Assembly: GCA_004556255.1 (NCBI GenBank)
Contig: SFHY01000074.1
Location: 1-6,683, forward strand
Source: Lactobacillus delbrueckii
GTDB lineage: Bacteria > Bacillota > Bacilli > Lactobacillales > Lactobacillaceae
Direction of reading: 5' to 3'
Length of the DNA: 6,683 bases
Part shown: positions 1 through 5,970 of the stretch, one piece after another
How the letters are laid out: the number at the start of each line of letters is the position of its first letter
Numbering within the stretch: position 1 is the stretch's first letter
Translations under genes and position numbers: made by a program
Notes under the pieces: model-generated
Told to the model about the DNA's origin: nothing
Databases searched by the model: none
The model's input: only the letters and a program-made list of their open reading frames with translations

Positions 1-724
1 TATTGGTCCAAACCATGAAGACAGCCGTGGTGCTAAAGCCCATCAAACCTAAGATTACTGATTCCAAAGTGATTTTAATCTTGCCCTTTGGCTTAACATC
101 ACTGCTTGCTTCAACTTTTTGCGCTTGCCGGTCGCCGCCCACTTCCGGGAATGGCAGGAAGAAGCAGGCAATACCGATTACCGCGTAAACCACGGCAATG
201 CCCCAGAAAGCAACTTTAAATGAGATATGCTGAGCATTAAAAGCAACGATCACAAATGGCAGGATGAACTGACCAAAGCTGACAAAGAACTTCGTCAAAA
301 CCGTCAGCATTGACCGCTTGTCTGGATAAGCATCCTGCATTGATGGCGTCAAGCCGGCATTCATAAAGGAATTACCGATCCCGCCAATCAAGGAGCAAAC
401 ATAAGCCACTGTTACATTCGGTGCTAACATAAAACCAGCAAAGTTGATTACTGTGCAGAGACAGGCCATGATCGAGGCGAAGCGGCGGCCAAACTTATCA
501 GAAAGCGGACCTGCCAGGGTGCCGATCAGGCCCCCAACGCCGACCGCTGAACTGACTGACAGAACAGCGGCAATATTGCCTTTTTGTCCCCATAATTCTG
601 CTAATTGCAATTTGTACTGGGCGGAAATCGACATAATGATCCCGCACATTAAGAATGTGGTATATACAGCAACCGCTGTTGAAAGATAGCTGCGCTTCTT
701 GCCACTAGTTACACTGGCATCCAA
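1..724 (-). CDS. MFS transporter, N-terminal part (3' end cut by window)
   Basis: A reverse-strand reading frame is open from a TTG at 724-722 to the window edge (241 codons). The TTG is chosen because AGGAG (736-732) lies 7 nt upstream; the ATG at 720-718 is in another frame and stops after three codons. The protein is very hydrophobic, with six likely membrane helices at about residues 14-35, 50-72, 80-98, 101-125, 137-158 and 162-182. A charged central loop (about 185-212) follows, and a seventh helix is starting at the cut. Between helices 2 and 3 is the MFS signature GPLSDKFGRR (residues 72-81). This layout matches a 12-helix major facilitator of 400-450 residues, so about 55% is present. 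It lies 72 nt downstream of the reductase with no convincing terminator between, so co-transcription is likely. By position it probably moves the substrate or product of that reductase; the sequence itself does not reveal the substrate. Confidence 0.9.
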   Translation of the reverse strand, partial: MDASVTSGKKRSYLSTAVAVYTTFLMCGIIMSISAQYKLQLAELWGQKGNIAAVLSVSSAVGVGGLIGTLAGPLSDKFGRRFASIMACLCTVINFAGFMLAPNVTVAYVCSLIGGIGNSFMNAGLTPSMQDAYPDKRSMLTVLTKFFVSFGQFILPFVIVAFNAQHISFKVAFWGIAVVYAVIGIACFFLPFPEVGGDRQAQKVEASSDVKPKGKIKITLESVILGLMGFSTTAVFMVWTN

Positions 725-796
725 GGTTCTTCTCCTAAAGATATTTCTTTTCTTACTCTTTTAATTCATCACAAATATCGCGATTTATTTTTTCTC

Positions 797-2683
797 TTAG
801 TGGTGAGATGCCCCGCTGACCGCGTCGCTAGCTGGGTTTTCTTCATCAGCCGTGTCAGCAGCGATCCGGCCGAAGGTGAAGATATCAGCCAGGGAGTTCC
901 CGCCCAAACGGTTGCCGGCGTGCAGGCCGCCCGCGTTTTCACCAGCTGAGTACAAGCCGGCGATCACGTGGCCTGCTTCGTCCAAAACGTGGCCCTTAGT
1001 GTCGATAACCAGACCGCCCATGGTGTGGTGGATGGCTGGCTTACGCGGAGTTGCGTAGAATGGTGCTACTTCACACTTCAAGTGGAAGGCGCTCTTGCCG
1101 AATTCCGGGTCATGGCCGACGTCAACGTAAGAGTTGTACTTCTTGATGGTGTCGGTCAAAACTGCCGGGTCCATGCCCACCTTTTCAGCCAGTTCTTCCA
1201 AAGTATCAGCTCTGAACAAGGTGCCGGCTTCCACTTGGGCATCAATTGATTCTTGCGTGGTGTTGTAGGCAGTTTCCTTGATCTTGTCGTCGGCGATCAG
1301 GTAGAAGAGGCCGCCGTTGTCGATCGCTGCCTTAGCCAGCGTGTCACGTTCAGCAAATTCGTTGACGAAACGTTCACCCTTTTGGTTGACCATGATGAAG
1401 TTTTCAGGCGGAGTTTGCAAGCCAGTGAAAAGTTCCCCGGTTACCGGGTCAGAAACTGGCATGAGTTGGATGAAGCCCATCCCCGTCAAAGCAGCGCCGG
1501 CTTCCTGGCCCAAAGCAATCCCGTCACCGGTAATAGCTGGTGAGTTGGTCGTGGCGATGTCGTCAGCAATTTCGCTCCAGTAAGTGTTGTACTTTTGCAC
1601 CATCTTGGTGTTGGCCCCGAAACCGCCGGCCGTTAAAATCACACTCTTGGCGTGGACAGTTACCTTTGAACCGTCAGTCTTTTCCGCGATCACGCCGGTA
1701 ACCTTGCCGCCTTCAATGATCAAGTGCTTTGCCCGGGTTTCAGTCAAAACGGTTGCCCCATGTTCCTTAACCCAGTCGCCCAAAACGTGGATGAAGGCAA
1801 AGCCCATTGGTTCAACCGGCTTGTGGCCTCTGCGCCATAAAGCACCAACTGGCATGGTTACGTCGCTGCGGTCAAACTTCACGCCCAAGTCGGTCAGCCA
1901 GTTGACTGAGTCCAGGACATTGTTGACCAAGGTCGTTACCAGTTCGTACTTGCCGTGGATTTCGTTGCCCTTGAGGTCCACCCGCTTGCCGCCGAGGTAG
2001 GTTTGAATTTCGTGCAAAAGAACTGAGTCGAAGAGGTAGTCTTCACCTGAGTCAAGGTAGGCCTTGATCTGGTCACGCAGCTTTTCGAAGTCTGCCACGT
2101 ATTCCGGGTCAATTTCGCTGGTTGGCGTTTCAGCCAATTCCTGCAAGGTTTCCTTTTCACCTGGCAGGGCCTTGAAGCCCTTTTGCCAGTCTGGTTCAGC
2201 AGCGTTCATTGGACCGCCGGCCCGGGCAGTGTTGCCGCCCAGTTGCGGGAACTTTTCCAGAATAACAACTTTCTTATCATGTTGCAGAGACCGGGTAGCA
2301 GCGGCCAGACCAGCCCCGCCGGCACCGATGACAACCACGTCAGTGTCGTATTCTTCATCCTTGGCGGCTGAGGAAGCCGGCTTGTCCCGCTTCTTCCATT
2401 CTTCAGCATCCCCGCCGGCTTCATTGATCGCTTCGGCAACCCCGTCGATCACCCCTTGTGAGGAGATTGAAGCCCCGGAAACGGCGTCGACGTTCAAGGT
2501 TTGCCCGTCGATGATCGCCTTTGGCAGGCGCTTGAAGACTTCATCAGCGATCCCGCTGGTTTCACCCGCTGAGTCAACCGTGATGTCTGCTACCTTGTCG
2601 TTTTCAATGGTGACTTCCATCGGCATGAATGATGAACCGTGGCCCTTGGCCTTAACCTTATAAGTACCTGATTTCATTGACAT
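797..2683 (-). CDS. FMN_bind/FAD-dependent fumarate-reductase-like flavoprotein (unsaturated-acid reductase)
   Basis: A 628-residue soluble flavoprotein with no signal peptide, so probably cytoplasmic. Residues 1-90 form an FMN_bind domain with DAVSGAS (66-72), the motif on which ApbE-type flavin transferases attach FMN to the last Ser/Thr. From residue 113 a FAD_binding_2 domain begins with VVVIGAGGAGLAAA (116-129) and EKFPQLGGNT (143-152). NEFAERD (441-447) carries the arginine that acts as proton donor in fumarate reductases (R446), and HHTMGG (552-557) and GNRLGGNSL (590-598) supply further conserved His and Arg. Where fumarate reductases have QAHPT, this protein has QLMPV (406-410), so its substrate is probably another alpha,beta-unsaturated acid. 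It has one cysteine and no CXXCH, so it is not a haem flavocytochrome despite that common annotation. The last nine residues repeat DAVSGAS (620-626). AGGAG at 2695-2691 sits 7 nt before the ATG. It is divergent from the LysR gene and upstream of the MFS gene. The substrate is unknown; fumarate, urocanate or cinnamate-type acids are candidates. Confidence 0.9.
   Translation of the reverse strand: MSMKSGTYKVKAKGHGSSFMPMEVTIENDKVADITVDSAGETSGIADEVFKRLPKAIIDGQTLNVDAVSGASISSQGVIDGVAEAINEAGGDAEEWKKRDKPASSAAKDEEYDTDVVVIGAGGAGLAAATRSLQHDKKVVILEKFPQLGGNTARAGGPMNAAEPDWQKGFKALPGEKETLQELAETPTSEIDPEYVADFEKLRDQIKAYLDSGEDYLFDSVLLHEIQTYLGGKRVDLKGNEIHGKYELVTTLVNNVLDSVNWLTDLGVKFDRSDVTMPVGALWRRGHKPVEPMGFAFIHVLGDWVKEHGATVLTETRAKHLIIEGGKVTGVIAEKTDGSKVTVHAKSVILTAGGFGANTKMVQKYNTYWSEIADDIATTNSPAITGDGIALGQEAGAALTGMGFIQLMPVSDPVTGELFTGLQTPPENFIMVNQKGERFVNEFAERDTLAKAAIDNGGLFYLIADDKIKETAYNTTQESIDAQVEAGTLFRADTLEELAEKVGMDPAVLTDTIKKYNSYVDVGHDPEFGKSAFHLKCEVAPFYATPRKPAIHHTMGGLVIDTKGHVLDEAGHVIAGLYSAGENAGGLHAGNRLGGNSLADIFTFGRIAADTADEENPASDAVSGASHH
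806..826 (-). other. Second DAVSGAS flavinylation-like motif at the reductase C terminus
   Basis: Codons 620-626 encode exactly the same seven residues as 66-72, followed only by two histidines and the stop. The synonymous codons differ between the copies (GCG GTC AGC here against GCC GTT TCC in the first), so this is not a recent DNA duplication. It sits in a short polar tail after the FAD domain, where a flexible FMN-carrying tag could reach the catalytic site. Modification is an inference. Confidence 0.6.
2468..2488 (-). other. Flavinylation motif DAVSGAS in the FMN_bind domain
   Basis: Codons 66-72 of the reductase match the ApbE flavin-transferase consensus D-x-x-(S/T)-G-A-(S/T). By family knowledge FMN would be joined by a phosphoester bond to the last residue, S72. 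No flavin transferase gene lies in this window, so it would have to be supplied from elsewhere in the genome. Confidence 0.75.
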
Positions 2684-2703
2684 GATTTTGCTCCTTTTTG
2701 CTT

Positions 2704-2717
2704 TGTTAGCGTTTTCT
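2704..2717. promoter_or_regulatory. cre box (CcpA site) in the reductase leader
   Basis: TGTTAGCGTTTTCT matches the cre consensus TGWNANCGNTNWCA at all constrained positions except the last. It lies between the predicted reductase transcription start (about 2726) and its ribosome binding site (2695-2691). CcpA bound there would act as a roadblock, giving catabolite repression of the reductase-MFS unit. Confidence 0.65.
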
Positions 2718-2732
2718 TTACTTGATAGCTTA

Positions 2733-2738
2733 ATTCTA
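2733..2738 (-). promoter_or_regulatory. Probable -10 element of the reductase promoter
   Basis: On the minus strand TAGAAT matches TATAAT in five of six positions and would put transcription start near 2726. The matching -35 area is poor (TTCATT, three of six at 17 nt), which is usual for promoters that need an activator. An alternative -10 is TAATAT at 2744-2739. Start not verified. Confidence 0.4.
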
Positions 2739-2783
2739 ATATTATTCCTGAAAAAAATGAACGACTTTAAATATTATCAATCA

Positions 2784-2799
2784 ATAACATTTGTGTTAT
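2784..2799. promoter_or_regulatory. Inverted repeat, probable LysR-type operator
   Basis: ATAACA-TTTG-TGTTAT is a perfect palindrome with 6-bp arms in the region between the divergent reductase and LysR genes. Its ATAAC...GTTAT form resembles LysR-type boxes, although the spacing is T-N12-A rather than the classical T-N11-A. Its centre lies about 65 bp upstream of the predicted reductase start, the usual position of the LysR recognition site, and 40 bp before the LysR start codon, where it could also give autorepression. A weaker overlapping repeat TTAT-N6-ATAA is at 2774-2787. Confidence 0.6.
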
Positions 2800-2838
2800 C
2801 GTAAAAACGAGACTTTTTAACAGAGGAGAAAAAAGAAA

Positions 2839-3765
2839 ATGAACGATCCCGACATCATGCTCAACTACCTGGAAACCCTGCTTAAGGAAAGCAACTTCAC
2901 CCGGGCCGCCGAACACCTCTACATCTCCCAGCCCTACTTGACCCAGCTGATCAAGCGGGTGGAGAAAAAACTGGGGACCACCATCATCAACCGGGACAAG
3001 GTTCCCTTTACCCTGACTGAATCCGGCCAGATCTACTACCAGTATTTGGAAAACATTTCCGCCCAGCGCCACCAGCTGGCCAACGCCCTGGAGCGTTTCA
3101 GCAACCAGCAGGAAGAAGTCATCCGGATCGCCATTCTGGAAAGCCTGGGCACCTTCCTCTTGCCTAAGATCCTGCCTGCCTTTTTGGCAAAACACCCCCA
3201 GGTCAAGATCCAGATCGCTGAAGGCTTCCCCCACACCAGCGAAGACCGGCTGCTGGGCGGGGATGTTGACTGCTATATGGGACAGACGCCGGAAACCGTC
3301 GCGCAAGGAATTGACACTTATATCAACGGCGGGGAGGTCTACTATATCGTGATTCCGGAAAATTCCAAGTTCTATCTCAAAGACCACTTTATCCTGGATC
3401 CGGCTGATTATGATCCCAAGGAGCTGCTCCAGCAGCCTTTTGTCTTAAGTAACGGGGAATCCGCCATCCGCCACCAGGTCAACGGTTTATTTCATTACTT
3501 CCGCGTGCAGCCAAATATCCGGATGACCTCCAACAGCGTTATCACGGCCACCAACCTGGCCGTCAACGGGGTCGGCTTCACGGTCTCCTCAGCCAGTATC
3601 TTGAAGCGGCTGGAGCACCTGCCGATCAACCTCTACCCCCTTGACCCCCGCCAGATCAAGCTTACCTACTTCATCGGAGTCCGGCGCGGGGCTGACCTTT
3701 CGCCGGCCTTAAAGGACCTGGTCGAGTCCTTCCAAGCGGCCGAGCTGCAGGAAAAGATCAGATAA
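2839..3765 (+). CDS. LysR-family transcriptional regulator
   Basis: A 308-residue regulator, the usual LysR length. The N-terminal winged helix-turn-helix spans about residues 7-66. NFTRAAEHLYISQPYLTQLI (19-38) is the helix-turn-helix, and GTTIINRDKVPFTLTESG (46-63) is the wing, where canonical members read G..LF.R....LT..G. A linker helix (about 64-90) leads to the LysR_substrate domain at about 93-300, which begins with IRIAILESLGTFLLPKILP (95-113) and has the two-lobe effector-binding pattern. AGGAG at 2824-2828 precedes the ATG by 10 nt. It is transcribed away from the reductase and shares a 155-bp control region with it, the standard arrangement for a LysR protein that activates its divergent neighbour when an effector is present. 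The effector is probably the reductase substrate or a related acid, but this cannot be read from the sequence. A terminator-like hairpin follows, so it is likely monocistronic. Confidence 0.93.
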   Translation: MNDPDIMLNYLETLLKESNFTRAAEHLYISQPYLTQLIKRVEKKLGTTIINRDKVPFTLTESGQIYYQYLENISAQRHQLANALERFSNQQEEVIRIAILESLGTFLLPKILPAFLAKHPQVKIQIAEGFPHTSEDRLLGGDVDCYMGQTPETVAQGIDTYINGGEVYYIVIPENSKFYLKDHFILDPADYDPKELLQQPFVLSNGESAIRHQVNGLFHYFRVQPNIRMTSNSVITATNLAVNGVGFTVSSASILKRLEHLPINLYPLDPRQIKLTYFIGVRRGADLSPALKDLVESFQAAELQEKIR

Positions 3766-3786
3766 TTGGCTAAAAGTGATTTTTTT

Positions 3787-3816
3787 GGCAGAAAATAAAA
3801 AAATTTTGCCCTTTTT
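3787..3816 (+). terminator. Probable Rho-independent terminator after the LysR gene
   Basis: GGC-(AG)-AAAAT and ATTTTGCC pair across an A-rich loop and are followed by CTTTTT. The stem is mostly A-T with a two-base bulge, so it is weaker than the one at 4854-4884. It is placed 21 nt after the LysR stop codon. Confidence 0.5.
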
Positions 3817-3831
3817 CTTGTATTAGTAAGT

Positions 3832-3864
3832 GGAGGGAAAAATTGCCCCTCCTAGTTAAGGAGG
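3832..3864 (+). promoter_or_regulatory. Leader with alternative hairpins over the Rpn ribosome binding site
   Basis: Three short segments are mutually complementary: GGAGGG (3832-3837), CCCTCCT (3847-3853) and AGGAGG (3859-3864). The third is the Shine-Dalgarno sequence, 4 nt before the ATG at 3869. CCTCCT with AGGAGG gives a 6-bp stem with a 5-nt loop that hides the ribosome binding site. GGAGGG with CCCTCC gives a competing 6-bp stem with a 9-nt loop that frees it. Regulatory use is inferred. Confidence 0.4.
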
Positions 3865-3868
3865 AACC

Positions 3869-4846
3869 ATGTCAAAAAAACATTCAAACCAGCCTCATGG
3901 CACCAATGACCTGGTTGAGAAAATTCTGCTGGACAAGAATGAAGTGTTCGCTGACGTATTGAACGGCTTCATCTTCAATGGCCAGCAAGTCATCAAGCCT
4001 AAGATGCTGGCAAATACCAACACGCTTAGCTACTACAAGGCTAACGGAAAGATTCACAGCCAGGACCGGGACGTGGCCAAGCTGCTGACGATCGGCAAGA
4101 AGAAGGTCGTCATTTCGCTAGTCGGCATTGAGAACCAGACCCGGCCGGACAAGAATATGCCAGCGCGGGTGATGAACTACGATGCCGCGGCCTACCGCTA
4201 CCAGCTAACTAAGAGCAAAAATCTCTACCCCGTGCTTACGCTGGTGGTATACTACGGGAAAGAAGCTTGGAACTACAGCCGGAATTTGCTGGGGAGCGTC
4301 AATATGAAGAAGCTGCCCGAAGAGATGCGGCCACTGATCAGTGATTACGAGATCAAGGCTTTTTACCGGATCAGCGACTTGTCGGCAAAAGAGCTGGATA
4401 AGCGCTTCAAGAGCGCCTTCTTCTGCTTAGCGGAATACTTCATCCAGATCAATGCTGGTGAGGAATACCACCCAAGCGCCAAAGAGCTGTCAGTAGAAGA
4501 TATCATGCTTCTTTTGGACATGATGAATGCCCTGTCGGGCACGCATGCTTTTGACGAGTTAATCAAGGAATTGGAAAAAAGAGATAAGAACGAGGTGACC
4601 ACCATGACTGAAGTAATGCCACAATTTATCCAGGCCAAGCTTGACCGGGCCAAGAAGGAAACGACTGAGGAAGTGACTAAAGAAGTCACTAAAGAAGTCA
4701 CTAAAGAAACTACCGAAAAGGTGACAAAGGACTACTTGCTCAACATTCTGAACACCACCAACCTAACTCCGGACGGAGCCATGGACCTCCTGGGCATCCC
4801 CGAGGCAGACCGGCCTATGTACAAGGACTTGCTTAAGAAAAAGTAG
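3869..4846 (+). CDS. Rpn/YhgA-like PD-(D/E)XK nuclease (recombination-promoting nuclease, putative transposase family)
   Basis: A 325-residue protein of the Rpn (PF04754, 'transposase_31') family, whose Escherichia coli members are DNA nucleases that promote RecA-independent recombination. The PD-(D/E)XK core covers about residues 14-165. D66 or D68 is the likely metal-binding acid, then VVISLVGIENQT (80-91) gives the E-x-Q variant of E-x-K. Family-typical MPARVMNYDAAAYR (97-110) and YPVLTLVVYYGKEAW (120-134) follow. Residues 160-240 form the helical middle region. Residues 264-288 are a charged Thr/Lys/Glu stretch built on KEVT repeats, probably helical and variable in length. A short C-terminal helical module (289-325) includes LTPDGAMDLLGIPEADRP. 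AAGGAGG at 3858-3864 precedes the ATG by only 4 nt. No terminal inverted repeats or target duplications were seen, so it stands as a solitary gene, not an insertion sequence. It has no evident link to the metabolic neighbours. Confidence 0.88.
   Translation: MSKKHSNQPHGTNDLVEKILLDKNEVFADVLNGFIFNGQQVIKPKMLANTNTLSYYKANGKIHSQDRDVAKLLTIGKKKVVISLVGIENQTRPDKNMPARVMNYDAAAYRYQLTKSKNLYPVLTLVVYYGKEAWNYSRNLLGSVNMKKLPEEMRPLISDYEIKAFYRISDLSAKELDKRFKSAFFCLAEYFIQINAGEEYHPSAKELSVEDIMLLLDMMNALSGTHAFDELIKELEKRDKNEVTTMTEVMPQFIQAKLDRAKKETTEEVTKEVTKEVTKETTEKVTKDYLLNILNTTNLTPDGAMDLLGIPEADRPMYKDLLKKK
4670..4705 (+). repeat. 12-bp tandem repeat, three copies, coding for EVTK
   Basis: GAAGTSACTAAA occurs three times head to tail (the first copy has G and the next two C at the variable base), followed by a decayed partial copy. 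Each unit encodes E-V-T-K in frame, so copy-number changes would lengthen or shorten the linker without breaking the Rpn gene. Confidence 0.85.
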
Positions 4847-4853
4847 ATAAATA

Positions 4854-4884
4854 AAAAGCGGACAAGTTTGCCTTGTCCGCTTTT
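4854..4884. terminator. Strong bidirectional Rho-independent terminator
   Basis: A perfect 13-bp stem (AAAAGCGGACAAG with CTTGTCCGCTTTT) closes a 5-nt loop (TTTGC). It lies between the converging Rpn gene (stop at 4844-4846) and the dehydrogenase (stop codon begins 1 nt to the right). U-tracts are available in both directions, so it can end both transcripts. Confidence 0.93.
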
Positions 4885-4885
4885 C

Positions 4886-5818
4886 TTACGCCTTAGCGAC
4901 GATTTCCTTAATGTAGTCAACCGGCATTTCCTTGCCAGTCCAGAGCTTGAAGGACTCTGCCCCCTGGCCGACCACCATGCCCAGCCCGTTATAGATGTGC
5001 TTGACGCCTGCTTCTTTGGCGATCCGCATCAGCTTGGTCTCCCGCGGTTCATAAACCGTATCGCTGACAACCATGTCCTCATGCAGCCAGGATGGGTCTT
5101 CCACCAGTGACAGGTCATCCAGCGGCGGCATCCCTACCCCGGTCGCGTCGCAGTAGATCCCGGATTCAGCGATCGACTGCTTGAAAGCTTCCTTGTCTTC
5201 CATCGGGTTCAAGCTGCAGACGCAGTCAGTCGCTTCATTGATCGCGGCTACCTTGTCCTTGGCCGGCTCCCAGTTGCGGTCATGGATGTTAAAAATCCTG
5301 ATCTCCTTGGCCCCGCCCATAGCCGCGGCTACAGCAATCGGAATCGCCGCCCCGCCAGCACCAGCTAAAGTCATAACCTGCCCCTTCACATCCTGGCCGT
5401 CTTCTTGCAAAGACCGCAGCCAGCCGGTCCCGTCAGTGGTATAGCCCGTCAAAAAGCCATGGTCATTGACCACCGTGTTGACCGCCCCGCAGATTTCCGC
5501 TGCCGGGTCCAGCTTGTCCAGGTAAGGGATGATTGTCTGCTTGTTTGGCATGGACACATTAGCGCCCCGCATGTCCAAAGTCCGCAGGGCCTTGACCGCG
5601 TCCTCAATCCGGTCCTGCCCGATCTCAAAGCAGAGGTAGGCCCCGTTCAAGCCCAGCTTAGCCATAGCATTGTTGTGCATGGCTGGTGAAACTGAGTGTC
5701 TGATTGGATTCGCGAACAGGCCCAGCAAGATGGTGTGCCCGTCCAGCCAGCCCGTTACCGGTCCGGTAATCCCGCTGATCTTTACCGGTAAAATATCATT
5801 GTTTCTTTCGTCAGTCAT
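4886..5818 (-). CDS. aroE: Quinate/shikimate dehydrogenase (AroE/YdiB family)
   Basis: Oxidises shikimate (and possibly quinate) to the 3-dehydro form, or the reverse, with NAD(P). A start at 5818 gives 310 residues: AAAGGA (5833-5828) lies 9 nt upstream, while the ATG at 5827 touches that site and the one at 5854 lacks a good one. From this start, HSVSP (41-45) holds the two substrate-binding serines and NVSMPNK (87-93) the catalytic lysine K93. GAVNTV (111-116) and TTDGTGW (127-133) follow, with catalytic D129. AGAGGAA (152-158) is the nucleotide loop. DTVYEPRET (253-261) and GLGMVVGQGAESF (278-290) complete the family set. After the second strand it reads FNIHD: the arginine of NADPH-specific AroE (NRT) is absent and D180 is present, as in NAD-using YdiB proteins. 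The N-terminal ITGxTG-type extension also resembles Listeria and YdiB forms. It is single and not in an aro operon, which favours quinate/shikimate catabolism over biosynthesis. Confidence 0.92.
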   Translation of the reverse strand: MTDERNNDILPVKISGITGPVTGWLDGHTILLGLFANPIRHSVSPAMHNNAMAKLGLNGAYLCFEIGQDRIEDAVKALRTLDMRGANVSMPNKQTIIPYLDKLDPAAEICGAVNTVVNDHGFLTGYTTDGTGWLRSLQEDGQDVKGQVMTLAGAGGAAIPIAVAAAMGGAKEIRIFNIHDRNWEPAKDKVAAINEATDCVCSLNPMEDKEAFKQSIAESGIYCDATGVGMPPLDDLSLVEDPSWLHEDMVVSDTVYEPRETKLMRIAKEAGVKHIYNGLGMVVGQGAESFKLWTGKEMPVDYIKEIVAKA

Positions 5819-5853
5819 CTTTTCCATTCCTTTATTTTTATCTCTAAAAAACA

Positions 5854-5867
5854 TGCTAGCGCTTGCC
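5854..5867. promoter_or_regulatory. Weak cre-like box upstream of the dehydrogenase
   Basis: TGCTAGCGCTTGCC keeps the central CG and most consensus bases but misses three constrained positions. It lies 36 nt before the preferred dehydrogenase start and overlaps the alternative ATG at 5854. It is reported only because two better cre boxes occur in this window. Confidence 0.25.
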
Positions 5868-5874
5868 GCCTTGT

Positions 5875-5898
5875 AAAAAAAGGCATCCAGCCTCTTTT
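5875..5898 (-). terminator. Terminator-like hairpin in the dehydrogenase leader
   Basis: Read on the minus strand, AAAAGAGGC pairs with GCCTTTTTT (nine pairs, one G-U) around a TGGAT loop, and seven T follow the GCC. It lies about 57 nt upstream of the preferred start. It could be a leader attenuator, or a terminator that insulates the dehydrogenase from transcription starting further upstream. On the plus strand the G-U becomes an A-C mismatch, so the minus orientation is favoured. Confidence 0.45.
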
Positions 5899-5970
5899 AT
5901 CGATCAATTTCTTCTATTGCTCATGCAACAAATTCCAAAGTAACCACTAAATTCTCTATTAAAAGCAGGA

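Noticed and set aside
766..796. Palindrome ATCGCGAT near 776-783 as a terminator between reductase and MFS genes
   Set aside because: The arms are only 4 bp with no loop and no T-run on the minus strand; read-through into the transporter gene is more likely.
2064..2663. 199-codon open frame on the plus strand
   Set aside because: It lies wholly opposite the reductase coding strand, has no ribosome binding site and resembles no family; it is a product of the GC-rich codon pattern.
797..2683. Naming the reductase a 'flavocytochrome c'
   Set aside because: There is no CXXCH haem motif and only one cysteine in the chain, and there is no export signal.
2767..3387. 206-codon open frame on the minus strand
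   Set aside because: Antisense to the well-supported LysR gene and running through its control region; no recognisable domain.
3766..4885. Rpn gene as a complete insertion sequence
   Set aside because: No terminal inverted repeats or flanking direct duplications were found; the only hairpins are a terminator on each side and the leader stems.
4886..5854. Dehydrogenase start at the first ATG (322 residues)
   Set aside because: The extra 12 residues have no good ribosome binding site, begin just after the leader hairpin and are not family-like; ATG 5818 has AAAGGA at 9 nt.
5917..5928. TTGC-TCAT-GCAA inverted repeat
   Set aside because: Four-base arms are expected by chance, and it has no clear position relative to a promoter.
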